Source: JACJXF01 sp964404825 (GTDB lineage Bacteria; Bacteroidota; Bacteroidia; Bacteroidales; GCA-2748055). From it: a stretch of DNA of 13,783 nucleotides. Location of the stretch: contig CAYOLQ010000088.1 in NCBI GenBank assembly GCA_964404825.1, forward strand, positions 1 through 13,783, read 5' to 3'. The notes beneath the pieces were generated by a model. It saw only the letters and a program-made list of their open reading frames with translations. It did no database searches and was not told the DNA's origin. Below, piece after piece: positions 7,063 to 13,783 of this stretch (positions are counted from its first letter, which is position 1; each line of letters opens with the position of its first letter). A program made the translations under genes and the position numbers.

Positions 7063-7659
7063 ATGAAGACAAGTTTGATCCTGATATTATTCCTTTGTGT
7101 GTCGTTTTCCTCTTATTCACAAGTGGGAAAGAGCAGGGACACTGTTAATGTGGTTCAGGCACTTGTTATTGGTGGGGATACAATTCTCGTTTCTAACATT
7201 CCGGAATTAAATATTTATCCGATGGTTTTTGCGAACCGTTGGGAGCACTGGAAATACAAGCGACTTATACGGAACGTAAAGGTAGCCTATCCCTATGCAA
7301 AAATGGCAGGTAATAAGTTAAGGGATTTGGATTTACGACTCGCTTCAATGCGAAATGAAAGGCAGAAAAGGCAGTTTATTGATAAAACAGAGAAGGATCT
7401 CAGGAATGAATTTGAAGATCAGCTAAAAAAATTGACCATTAGTCAGGGGAAAATTCTGATAAAACTTGTTTATCGTGAAACAGGTAATACAACTTATCAG
7501 GTTGTTCAGGATGTAAAGGGAAACTTCTCCGCAGGATTCTGGCAGGCTGTTGCAAGGGTTTTTGGTTCTAATCTGAAAACGCCTTACAATCCCGAAACGG
7601 ATGAAGAAGATAAAGTTATTGAATACATAATTCAACTTATGGAAATGGGATTGCTTTAG
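7063..7659 (+). CDS. DUF4294 family exported protein
   Basis: A 198-residue protein with a signal peptide at 1-20 (MKTSLILILFLCVSFSSYSQ). The mature part matches DUF4294, a family I know only from Bacteroidetes. The most recognisable part is W60-EHWKYKRLIRNVKVAYPYAKMA at about 60-82, followed by a charged, probably helical region (about 84-125, rich in Arg, Lys and Glu) and a C-terminal half with GKILIKLVYRETGNTTY and GFWQAVARVFGSNLKTPYNP. Length is usual for the family. No lipobox Cys or membrane anchor is seen, so the periplasm is the likely location. Its biochemical role is unknown. It has its own promoter (7014-7021), converges with the glycosyltransferase gene, and lacks an obvious terminator in the 66 nt between them. 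Confidence 0.85.
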   Translation: MKTSLILILFLCVSFSSYSQVGKSRDTVNVVQALVIGGDTILVSNIPELNIYPMVFANRWEHWKYKRLIRNVKVAYPYAKMAGNKLRDLDLRLASMRNERQKRQFIDKTEKDLRNEFEDQLKKLTISQGKILIKLVYRETGNTTYQVVQDVKGNFSAGFWQAVARVFGSNLKTPYNPETDEEDKVIEYIIQLMEMGLL

Positions 7660-7725
7660 AACAGCTTTTCTGCTCCTGAAGGCACCAATCTGTCAGCGTT
7701 AAGCGATCCCCCGATAAAAAAGGAA

Positions 7726-9141
7726 TTAAACACCGCGGCCACGGATTATTGTAAGGACGGTATAAAACATAATTTTAAAATCCACAAACAGCGACATGTT
7801 TTCAATATAGAGGATGTCGTACCTGAGGCGTTTAATCATCTGATCCACATTTTCTGCATAGCCATATTTTACCTGTCCCCATGAGGTTATTCCAGGTTTT
7901 ACCTTATGCAGATGAGTGTAATGCGGTGCCCGCTTGATTATCTGATTTATAAAAAACTGTCGCTCAGGACGGGGGCCTACAAGAGACATGTCTCCCTTTA
8001 GAACATTCAGGAAATTGGGTATTTCATCAAGCCTGTATTTTCTCATGAACCTGCCAAAATTTGTCAGTCTTTTATCCTCTTTGCTTGAAAGCTCTGGTCC
8101 GTTCTTCTCCGCATCTAAACGCATGGAACGGAATTTATAAATCAGGAAAGGTTTTCCGTAATGACCAATTCTTTCATGACTGTAAAAAACAGGGCCTTTT
8201 GAGGACAGTTTCACCCCGATAGCAAGAATGAGAAACAAGGGAGATAAGATGATCAAAGCAAGTACTGAGACGAAAATATCAATCAGTTGTTTCAGGTTCG
8301 CCTGCCATACAGGCATCAAATCTTTAGATAGCTGAATAAGGGGGGTGCCGAAAAGATGATCCATTTTTACTTTTCCCGTAAGAATGTCGTACATATTGGG
8401 AATCGCTTTTATAATTACGTTGTATAATCCTACCTGGTTGATAATCTTACTAATCTGATCATGTTCTGAGCTGTCAAGAGCAATAATTACTTCTTCAACC
8501 GATTCCCTGTCAATTACTTGTTTGAGTTCTTTGAGGGATCCAAGATGTGGAATGAATTCTGCTAAATGGTAGTTTTCCTGTTTCTGCAAGCTGATAAACC
8601 CGATAAACTTATTTCCTGAAGAGGATTCTGTCTCCATCAATTCCCGGTATATTTCAATTGCGTGCTGGTTGCTGCCTATAATCAGTGTATTGAAACCTAT
8701 CTCTCTGTTATGTACCTTATTAACAGTTGAGGAGGTTAGAATCAACCTGAATATCAGAGTCAGTAAGAAGTGTAGGGAAAATAATACGGTAAATAACAGA
8801 TAGTAATTCCGGTAAGACTGGATCTCATCGTCAAGAATTAAAAGGAAGAAAATTATCAGGACTCCGGTAATACTTTGAATGAATGTTCTGAAAAAATCGT
8901 CGGTTCGGGAATGACGGAAAATGTTTTTGTAGAATCCGGTCAGATAATAGTACAGAAGCCAGAATGTCGGAATTATTATCAATCCAAGATAAAACCGGTC
9001 ACTGAAAGTAACAGGTATGTCGTATCCGAATTTTAAGGGTTCAATGAATTCCTTGCGGTAAATATAAAAAAGAGTCCAGGCAACGGATGCACTCAGAAAG
9101 TCGGAAATCAAATATCGGAAAACCTGTTTTCTTCTGTTCAT
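7726..9141 (-). CDS. Polyprenyl-phosphate sugar-1-phosphate transferase (exopolysaccharide initiating, WbaP-like)
   Basis: A 471-residue inner-membrane enzyme that transfers a sugar-1-phosphate from a nucleotide sugar to undecaprenyl phosphate, the first step of exopolysaccharide, capsule or O-antigen synthesis. Four transmembrane segments lie at about 8-28, 50-70, 84-104 and 112-135. A Rossmann-like CoA_binding_3 region follows at about 148-250 (FNTLIIGSNQHAIEIYREL). A membrane hairpin at about 287-311 leads into the bacterial sugar transferase domain: YKFRSMR at 335-341, the catalytic pair Asp372-Glu373 in RLDEIPNFLNV, KGD at 382-384 and VGPRPE at 388-393, which is a complete catalytic set. 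The sugar specificity cannot be told from sequence. No other glycan genes sit beside it here, so it may serve a locus elsewhere. ATG at 9141 is the natural start; a -7-like TATTTTTC (9173-9166) differs by one base from consensus. Confidence 0.93.
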   Translation of the reverse strand: MNRRKQVFRYLISDFLSASVAWTLFYIYRKEFIEPLKFGYDIPVTFSDRFYLGLIIIPTFWLLYYYLTGFYKNIFRHSRTDDFFRTFIQSITGVLIIFFLLILDDEIQSYRNYYLLFTVLFSLHFLLTLIFRLILTSSTVNKVHNREIGFNTLIIGSNQHAIEIYRELMETESSSGNKFIGFISLQKQENYHLAEFIPHLGSLKELKQVIDRESVEEVIIALDSSEHDQISKIINQVGLYNVIIKAIPNMYDILTGKVKMDHLFGTPLIQLSKDLMPVWQANLKQLIDIFVSVLALIILSPLFLILAIGVKLSSKGPVFYSHERIGHYGKPFLIYKFRSMRLDAEKNGPELSSKEDKRLTNFGRFMRKYRLDEIPNFLNVLKGDMSLVGPRPERQFFINQIIKRAPHYTHLHKVKPGITSWGQVKYGYAENVDQMIKRLRYDILYIENMSLFVDFKIMFYTVLTIIRGRGV

Positions 9142-9188
9142 ATAGTAGATTGGTGAAATGCTAACGAAAAATATTGAATTTTATTGTA

Positions 9189-9338
9189 ATGGTTAATCCT
9201 GATAATCTTAAAATGTATGTGTCTGAAGCCGGATATTTTATTCATTGTATAAAAGGAACTGATTCTCCTTATCCGGTTGGGTTTTGGATCAGTAGGATTA
9301 TTGCAGGTCAGCATGAGGTTATCCCGATAAAATCATAA
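9189..9338 (+). CDS. Possible 49-residue small protein (doubtful)
   Basis: An open frame runs from ATG at 9189 to TAA at 9336-9338, starting MVNPDNLKMYVSEAGYF and ending in VIPIKS. Its codons favour G in the first position, as in real genes, which is why it is listed. It overlaps the 3' end of the minus-strand gene at 9333 by 6 nt and has no exact TAnnTTTG box upstream. A 58-codon frame on the other strand (9314-9138) overlaps the glycosyltransferase start by ATGA and is an equally poor rival. No family was recognised. Confidence 0.2.
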   Translation: MVNPDNLKMYVSEAGYFIHCIKGTDSPYPVGFWISRIIAGQHEVIPIKS

Positions 9339-10247
9339 GGTCCGCACGGGATATGGAATAAACTGATGAATAACTTTGGTTGCAGTTTTATGCGCAATTA
9401 TGCCCGATTCAAAGGGATCATTATTTAAACTTGGAGTAAAAAGCCGGAGAGCAAACCCTTCGATTCCTTCATTGAAAGTATTGATTAGTCTGTCGGGTGG
9501 TTTATTGAAAATCCGTGTGGAATTGGGATTTTTACTGATTACCCTGATTTCGGGTGTCAGGGGATCAATTATTACTTCACAATCATTTCTGAAAACTTCA
9601 ATACGTATGTCACTCCTTTCAAAAAAACCGTTTACAGTTATGTTGGCTGAAGATCCATTTTCAAATTCCAGCCTTGCATTTGTCATAAGAGGATCCGGTG
9701 AACAATACGGAACGAGATTCGTGTGAAACTTTCGCAGATTCACGGGATTAAGTTTCATTACAACGGAAATAGCTTTGTAAAGGGTATCAAAGATATTCGT
9801 CCCCGGAATGAGATGATGCTTGTCGATATGACAATAAACTTCAATGAACTCTGGTTTTCCGCAATATTTCTGAACAATATCCCTCATCCATTCCTTTATT
9901 CCGTCCTGATGAAGGTAGAAGACAACACCCGCTTCTTCGGCAAGTTTCAACATATTATCCAATTGATAAAAAGAAAGGGTGTAGTCGGGAAAAATAAGAA
10001 GGTGCCTTGAGTTTTTTAAAACCAGGGGAATTATTTCATGGAAATCGCCGGGATTATTTGATATTATTACAACCTCAGATACAGAAATCAACTCTTCAGG
10101 CATAAAATATTGCGGAATACTATTATGGTTTTCAATAAATGAACTCCCGCTATGGTAGCCCGTTACGAGAATATTATTGTGCTGTCTGAATACTTCCAGA
10201 GCATTTTCAAGTGTTGTTCCCGAACCAAAAATTCCCGCACGAATCAT
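9333..10247 (-). CDS. Gfo/Idh/MocA-like oxidoreductase family protein lacking the EKP motif
   Basis: A 304-residue protein with an N-terminal Rossmann fold (AGIFGSGT at 4-11, matching the GxGxx nucleotide-binding loop) and a C-terminal part resembling the alpha/beta domain of this family (about 130-290, with ARLEFENGSSANITVNG). The layout LAEEAGVVFYLHQDGIKEWMRD (102-123) aligns well with the family helix after the catalytic strand. At the place where family members carry Glu-Lys-Pro, here LLIFPDYTL gives Phe-Pro-Asp (86-88). The Lys that usually assists catalysis is thus missing, so dehydrogenase activity is doubtful and a binding or altered role is possible (inference). The protein is also somewhat short for the family. 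It is divergent from the pcm gene, with its own -7 box at 10275-10268. No substrate can be named. Confidence 0.75.
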   Translation of the reverse strand: MIRAGIFGSGTTLENALEVFRQHNNILVTGYHSGSSFIENHNSIPQYFMPEELISVSEVVIISNNPGDFHEIIPLVLKNSRHLLIFPDYTLSFYQLDNMLKLAEEAGVVFYLHQDGIKEWMRDIVQKYCGKPEFIEVYCHIDKHHLIPGTNIFDTLYKAISVVMKLNPVNLRKFHTNLVPYCSPDPLMTNARLEFENGSSANITVNGFFERSDIRIEVFRNDCEVIIDPLTPEIRVISKNPNSTRIFNKPPDRLINTFNEGIEGFALRLFTPSLNNDPFESGIIAHKTATKVIHQFIPYPVRTL

Positions 10248-10267
10248 CTTTCAAATGTGTATAGATG

Positions 10268-10275
10268 CAAACTTA
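10268..10275 (-). promoter_or_regulatory. Bacteroidetes-type -7 box (TAAGTTTG) for the 9333-10247 gene
   Basis: The minus strand reads TAAGTTTG, an exact TAnnTTTG match, 20 nt before the ATG at 10247. The predicted leader is only about 15 nt. It lies back to back with the box at 10342-10349 in the divergent intergenic region. Confidence 0.5.
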
Positions 10276-10341
10276 AACCAATTGTTAATAATCCGGATAT
10301 AAATAGATGGGTGACTTTTCAACTTATTCTGTTGATAAAGT

Positions 10342-10349
10342 TAAATTTG
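10342..10349 (+). promoter_or_regulatory. Bacteroidetes-type -7 box (TAAATTTG) for the pcm operon
   Basis: TAAATTTG is an exact match, 26 nt before the ATG at 10376. TTTC at 10317-10320 could be a weak -33 element. Its position lies inside the longer open frame that starts at 10307, which supports the downstream start for pcm. Confidence 0.5.
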
Positions 10350-10375
10350 TATTCACGATTTTTGAAATATTTTGT

Positions 10376-11020
10376 ATGGAGGATTCCTTTCGGCACAAAG
10401 GATTAAGAAAAAAACTGGTAGAACTTATCCGAAGCAAAGGTATTTGCGATGAAAATGTGCTCGGTGCAATCAATAAGGTACCCCGGCATCTGTTTATGGA
10501 TAGCAGTTTTATAAATTTTTCGTATGCGGATCAGGCGTTTCCCATAGGATCTGGTCAAACGATCTCCCAACCGTATACAGTAGCTTTTCAGACAGAGCTT
10601 CTTGCAGTCAAACCGCTGGATAAAATTCTTGAAGTGGGCACCGGTTCAGGTTATCAGACGGCAGTACTTTTGGAAATGGGGGCAAAAGTATTTACAATAG
10701 AACGTCAGCGCGATTTGTTTTTAAAAGCCCAGTCGGCGTTAAAATTATTAGGTTATAAACCTCATTTTTTTTACGGTGATGGGTATGAAGGGATCCCTTC
10801 TTATCAGCCCTATGATAAAATTCTTGTCACAGCTGCAGCCCCTATGGTTCCTCAGAAACTGCTTGAGCAGTTAAAAATCGGAGGAGTTCTGATTATCCCT
10901 GTGGGAGGCGACGCCGGGCAATCGATGATGAAGATTTTAAGGGAAACGGAAAATGACTTTGTGCGAACTGAACATGGAGCATTTTCTTTTGTTCCACTTT
11001 TAAAAGGGAAAGCTGGATAA
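10376..11020 (+). CDS. pcm: Protein-L-isoaspartate O-methyltransferase
   Basis: A 214-residue enzyme that methylates L-isoaspartyl residues in damaged proteins with S-adenosylmethionine, a protein repair step. Family signatures in order: PIGSGQTISQPYTVA at 56-70, which binds the substrate; SAM motif I LEVGTGSGYQTAVL at 85-98; the acidic SAM ribose loop FTIERQ at 106-111; VTAAAPMVPQKLLEQLKIGG at 151-170; and FVPLLKG at 205-211. The frame is open from an ATG at 10307 (237 residues), but ATG at 10376 fits better. The extra 23 residues are not family-like and would overlie the -7 box at 10342. The metallo-hydrolase gene follows after 26 nt, so the two are likely one operon, although the functional link is not evident. 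It is cytosolic, with no signal peptide seen. Confidence 0.93.
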   Translation: MEDSFRHKGLRKKLVELIRSKGICDENVLGAINKVPRHLFMDSSFINFSYADQAFPIGSGQTISQPYTVAFQTELLAVKPLDKILEVGTGSGYQTAVLLEMGAKVFTIERQRDLFLKAQSALKLLGYKPHFFYGDGYEGIPSYQPYDKILVTAAAPMVPQKLLEQLKIGGVLIIPVGGDAGQSMMKILRETENDFVRTEHGAFSFVPLLKGKAG

Positions 11021-11046
11021 TTTAGGAATTTTGAGATTACAGATAT

Positions 11047-11694
11047 ATGATGAAATTAAAATCTTTTGTTTTCAACGCATTTCAGGTCAATTGTTTCGTA
11101 TTGTACGACGATTCGTCCGAATGCATAATTGTAGATGCCTCTTGTTACGAAGAAGCCGAATATAATAGCCTCTTTAGTTTTATTGAAAAAAATTCACTGA
11201 AGCCCAAAGCTTTGCTAAATACCCACGGACATGTTGATCACCTGACCGGCACAAAACGTGTTTGTGAAAAATACGCTATCAATTTTTTCATGCACAAGGG
11301 AGATATTTCCTTGCTTGAAAATGCCGTTCTCCACGGAAAAATTTTCGGATTCAATATTCAGCCGCCGCCGGAACCTCATGGATGGATTGCAGATGGTGAT
11401 TTTTTCAGCTTTGGAAACTCCGGTGTTACAGTCTGCCATGCTCCGGGTCATTCTCCCGGCTCTTTGATTTTTTATGAAAAAGATTCAAAAATTCTTATTA
11501 CAGGGGATGTGCTCTTCGCAGGAAGTATAGGCCGTACAGACCTTTCCGGAGGAAATTATAACACGCTTATTGACAGCATTAATACAAAGATTCTGATTTT
11601 ACCGGATGATACTCAGATTTTTCCCGGACATGGACCTTCATCATTTGTAGGTATAGAAAAAGAACAAAATCCCTTTTTAAACAGGAGTTCTTAA
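11047..11694 (+). CDS. MBL-fold metallo-hydrolase, glyoxalase II-like
   Basis: A 215-residue cytosolic metallo-beta-lactamase-fold hydrolase. The metal ligands are complete: T-H60-G-H62-V-D64-H65, H135 in CHAPGHSPGS, D154 in ITGDVLFAGSIGRTDL, and H195 in FPGHGP. The GDVLFxGSIGRTDL signature is characteristic of the glyoxalase II-like (YcbL type) subgroup. Its length is near the usual 200-215 residues and shorter than classical glyoxalase II of about 250, which carries an extra C-terminal glutathione-binding domain; a thioester or similar hydrolase with unknown substrate is therefore the fair call. It has tandem ATG codons at 11047 and 11050, and either may be the start. It lies 26 nt after pcm with no promoter between, so it is probably cotranscribed. 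Confidence 0.9.
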   Translation: MMKLKSFVFNAFQVNCFVLYDDSSECIIVDASCYEEAEYNSLFSFIEKNSLKPKALLNTHGHVDHLTGTKRVCEKYAINFFMHKGDISLLENAVLHGKIFGFNIQPPPEPHGWIADGDFFSFGNSGVTVCHAPGHSPGSLIFYEKDSKILITGDVLFAGSIGRTDLSGGNYNTLIDSINTKILILPDDTQIFPGHGPSSFVGIEKEQNPFLNRSS

Positions 11695-11785
11695 ACATGT
11701 ACCTTCAGAACAAGCCCTCAAACTAAGATATTAATTTTACTTCTTTCTTTAAAACATCATTCATAAATATAATTCACACATTATC

Positions 11786-13783
11786 ATGGTATTAGATATA
11801 TTTACCAATCGGCACAACGGTCCTTCTGAAGCAGATATGAAAGTAATGCTTGAGAAAACCGGGGTGCGATCACTTGACGAATTAATCGCTCAGACAATTC
11901 CTTCTTCAATTATGATGGAAAAAAGTCTGCGCTTACCCGAAGGAATGAGCGAATATGAATACCTGAAATACATCAGAGATATAGGTAAGAAGAATAAGCT
12001 CTTCCGAAGCTTCATAGGAATGGGCTATTACAATACAATTACTTTACCCGTTATTCAGCGCAATATACTTGAAAACCCCTCGTGGTACACTTCTTATACT
12101 CCCTACCAGGCGGAGATTTCCCAGGGCAGGCTTACTGCACTTCTGAATTTCCAGACAATGGTTATGGACTTAACCGGAATGGAAATTGCAAATGCTTCTC
12201 TTCTCGACGAGGCAACAGCCGCTGCTGAAGCAATGATTATGATGTTTAACTGCAGATCCCGCGAAACAGTAAAAGAAGGCAGATGTAAGTTTTTTGTGGA
12301 TCAGAATTTATTCCCACAGACTTTTGCTGTAATGCAAACCAGGGCGATCCCTTTAGGAATTGAAATCGTTTCGGGTGATTATTCTTCTTTCACTTTTCAG
12401 GGTGGATTTTTTGGCGCAATGCTTCAGTATCCTGATTCAAAAGGAGAAATCAGAGATTATTCCGGATTTACAGCAAAGGCGCATTCTCAGGATATTCTCG
12501 TGGGAGTGGCAGCAGATCTCATGAGTCTGGTTTTACTTACTCCCCCGGGAGAATGGGATTCAGATATTGTAGTGGGATCAACGCAGCGTTTCGGTGTACC
12601 TCTGGGATATGGCGGCCCACATGCAGCTTACTTTGCATGTAAAGACAAATTTAAACGAAATATGCCCGGGCGAATTATCGGGATTTCTGTTGACCGTCAT
12701 GGTAATCCGGCATTACGTATGGCACTGCAAACAAGAGAACAGCATATTAAACGTGAAAAGGCAACATCTAATATATGCACGGCTCAGGCTCTCCTCGCAA
12801 CCATGGCAGGGATGTACGCTGTTTATCATGGCCCGGAAGGTCTCAAACGGATAGCATCAAACATCCATTTTGCAACAAATATTCTTGCCGGTAAAATTTC
12901 AGGACTTGGATTTGAGATAAAGAATAAGACGTTTTTCGACACCTTATCAATTACTTTGCCTGCCGGAATCAGTATTGAGGTCTTAAGGAAAATTGCCCTT
13001 GAAAAAGAACTTAATTTCTTTTATTCCGGCGATAATTCTGTTAGTCTGAGCATTGATGAAACTGCAAACATTGATGACCTTAATGACATTATCGATGTAT
13101 TTGCCCGGACTGTAAAGCGAAAATATGAACCTGTGCAGAACCTTGCGCATACGCAGCAAATTCCTGAGAAATTCAGGAGAAAATCAACTTTTCTGAATGC
13201 GGAAGTTTTTCACAGATACCGATCGGAGACAGACCTGATGCGGTATATCAAAATGCTGGAGAGAAAAGATTTTTCCCTTACACATTCTATGATATCTCTG
13301 GGGTCTTGCACTATGAAACTGAATGCTGCTTCTGAACTCATGGCTTTCCTTTGGCCCGAATTCTCACAAATTCATCCGTTTGTGCCAATTGATCAGGTTG
13401 AGGGATATCAGCAGTTGTTTAACGAATTGGGTAATGATTTAAAAGAAATTACCGGCTTTGATGCAGTATCATTTCAACCTAATTCAGGTGCTGCAGGCGA
13501 ATATGCAGGTCTCATGGTTATCAGGGCGTATCATGAAAGCAGGGGAGAAGCAAATCGGAATATCGTGCTGATTCCTGCATCAGCTCACGGAACCAATCCT
13601 GCAAGTGCTGTTATGGCTGGAATGGAAGTTGTTGTTGTGGAATGCGACGACAAAGGTAACGTGAACACTGCAACTCTTAAAAATCTGGCTGAGCATTACC
13701 GCGATAAACTGGCAGGCTTTATGATTACCTATCCCTCTACACATGGGGTTTTTGAGGAATCGGTAAAGAATATGATTGAGGTT
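11786..13783 (+). CDS. gcvP: Glycine dehydrogenase (decarboxylating), P-protein, 5' part
   Basis: The first 666 codons of the glycine cleavage system P-protein, open and in frame to the window edge; the family has about 950 residues, so roughly 290 are missing. With PLP it decarboxylates glycine and passes the aminomethyl group to lipoyl H-protein (GcvH). Recognised stretches, in order: IGMGYYNTITLPVIQRNILENPSWYT, SLLDEATAAAEAM, QRFGVPLGYGGPHAA, MPGRIIGISVD, MQTREQHIKREKATSNICTAQALLA-like region, YHGPEGLKRIA, SLGSCTMKLNAASE, QPNSGAAGEYAGL and SAHGTNPASA. The PLP-binding Lys normally lies further on, in a HKTF motif, beyond the window. It is the long two-domain form rather than split GcvPA/GcvPB. 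The upstream gap is 91 nt, too short for a tandem glycine riboswitch. Its -7-like TAATTTTA (11732-11739) differs by one base from consensus. Codon use matches neighbours. Confidence 0.95.
   Translation, partial: MVLDIFTNRHNGPSEADMKVMLEKTGVRSLDELIAQTIPSSIMMEKSLRLPEGMSEYEYLKYIRDIGKKNKLFRSFIGMGYYNTITLPVIQRNILENPSWYTSYTPYQAEISQGRLTALLNFQTMVMDLTGMEIANASLLDEATAAAEAMIMMFNCRSRETVKEGRCKFFVDQNLFPQTFAVMQTRAIPLGIEIVSGDYSSFTFQGGFFGAMLQYPDSKGEIRDYSGFTAKAHSQDILVGVAADLMSLVLLTPPGEWDSDIVVGSTQRFGVPLGYGGPHAAYFACKDKFKRNMPGRIIGISVDRHGNPALRMALQTREQHIKREKATSNICTAQALLATMAGMYAVYHGPEGLKRIASNIHFATNILAGKISGLGFEIKNKTFFDTLSITLPAGISIEVLRKIALEKELNFFYSGDNSVSLSIDETANIDDLNDIIDVFARTVKRKYEPVQNLAHTQQIPEKFRRKSTFLNAEVFHRYRSETDLMRYIKMLERKDFSLTHSMISLGSCTMKLNAASELMAFLWPEFSQIHPFVPIDQVEGYQQLFNELGNDLKEITGFDAVSFQPNSGAAGEYAGLMVIRAYHESRGEANRNIVLIPASAHGTNPASAVMAGMEVVVVECDDKGNVNTATLKNLAEHYRDKLAGFMITYPSTHGVFEESVKNMIEV

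Noticed and set aside
11695..11785. Possible glycine riboswitch upstream of gcvP
   Set aside because: The 91-nt space is too short for a tandem glycine aptamer and expression platform, and no aptamer core was seen.
12594..12854. 86-codon plus-strand open frame in the gcvP region
   Set aside because: It is an out-of-frame shadow of gcvP, whose own frame is continuous here and matches the family.

Overview
The window reads as a draft scaffold from a Bacteroidota (Bacteroidetes) bacterium, probably an environmental member of the Bacteroidales. Four things point there: a TonB-dependent receptor with an N-terminal carboxypeptidase-regulatory-like domain, a secreted protein with a type IX secretion (T9SS) C-terminal sorting domain, a DUF4294 protein (a family I know from Bacteroidetes), and promoters of the Bacteroidetes type (-7 box TAnnTTTG, no Shine-Dalgarno reliance). 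Five genes or transcription units have an exact TAnnTTTG box 15 to 50 nt upstream of the start. A run of exactly 100 N at 6184-6283 marks a scaffold gap.

Layout. 1-127: heptanucleotide repeat (TAGAANN) in two opposed arrays, ending at the stop codon of a minus-strand iron-sulfur protein (128-619, Fer4_19 plus CDGSH). 874-5999: a plus-strand pair, a 962-residue TonB-dependent receptor and a 699-residue T9SS-secreted beta-helix-like protein. A terminator-like hairpin and a new promoter lie between them, so they are neighbours with probably separate transcripts. 6000-7062: no convincing gene. After a strong terminator comes a non-coding tandem repeat array (about 6085-6753), interrupted by the N gap. 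7063-7659: DUF4294 exported protein. 7726-9141 (minus): polyprenyl-phosphate sugar-1-phosphate transferase that starts surface polysaccharide synthesis. 9333-10247 (minus): divergent Gfo/Idh/MocA-like protein without the usual EKP motif. 10376-11694 (plus): probable operon of protein-L-isoaspartate methyltransferase and a glyoxalase II-like metallo-hydrolase. 11786 to the right edge: the first 666 codons of glycine dehydrogenase (gcvP), open to the window end.

Functional picture. Left half: outer-membrane uptake and surface presentation. Middle: envelope polysaccharide initiation. Right: housekeeping repair and metabolism. No phage, CRISPR, tRNA, rRNA or transposase gene was seen. The least explained element is the repeat array. 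Each unit carries a small hairpin followed by a T tract, then at exactly 54 nt a GC-rich box ending, in the intact copies, in the palindrome GGGATGGCCATCCC. The hairpin stem shows a compensatory base-pair change between copies, which argues for a selected RNA or DNA structure rather than a decayed gene.
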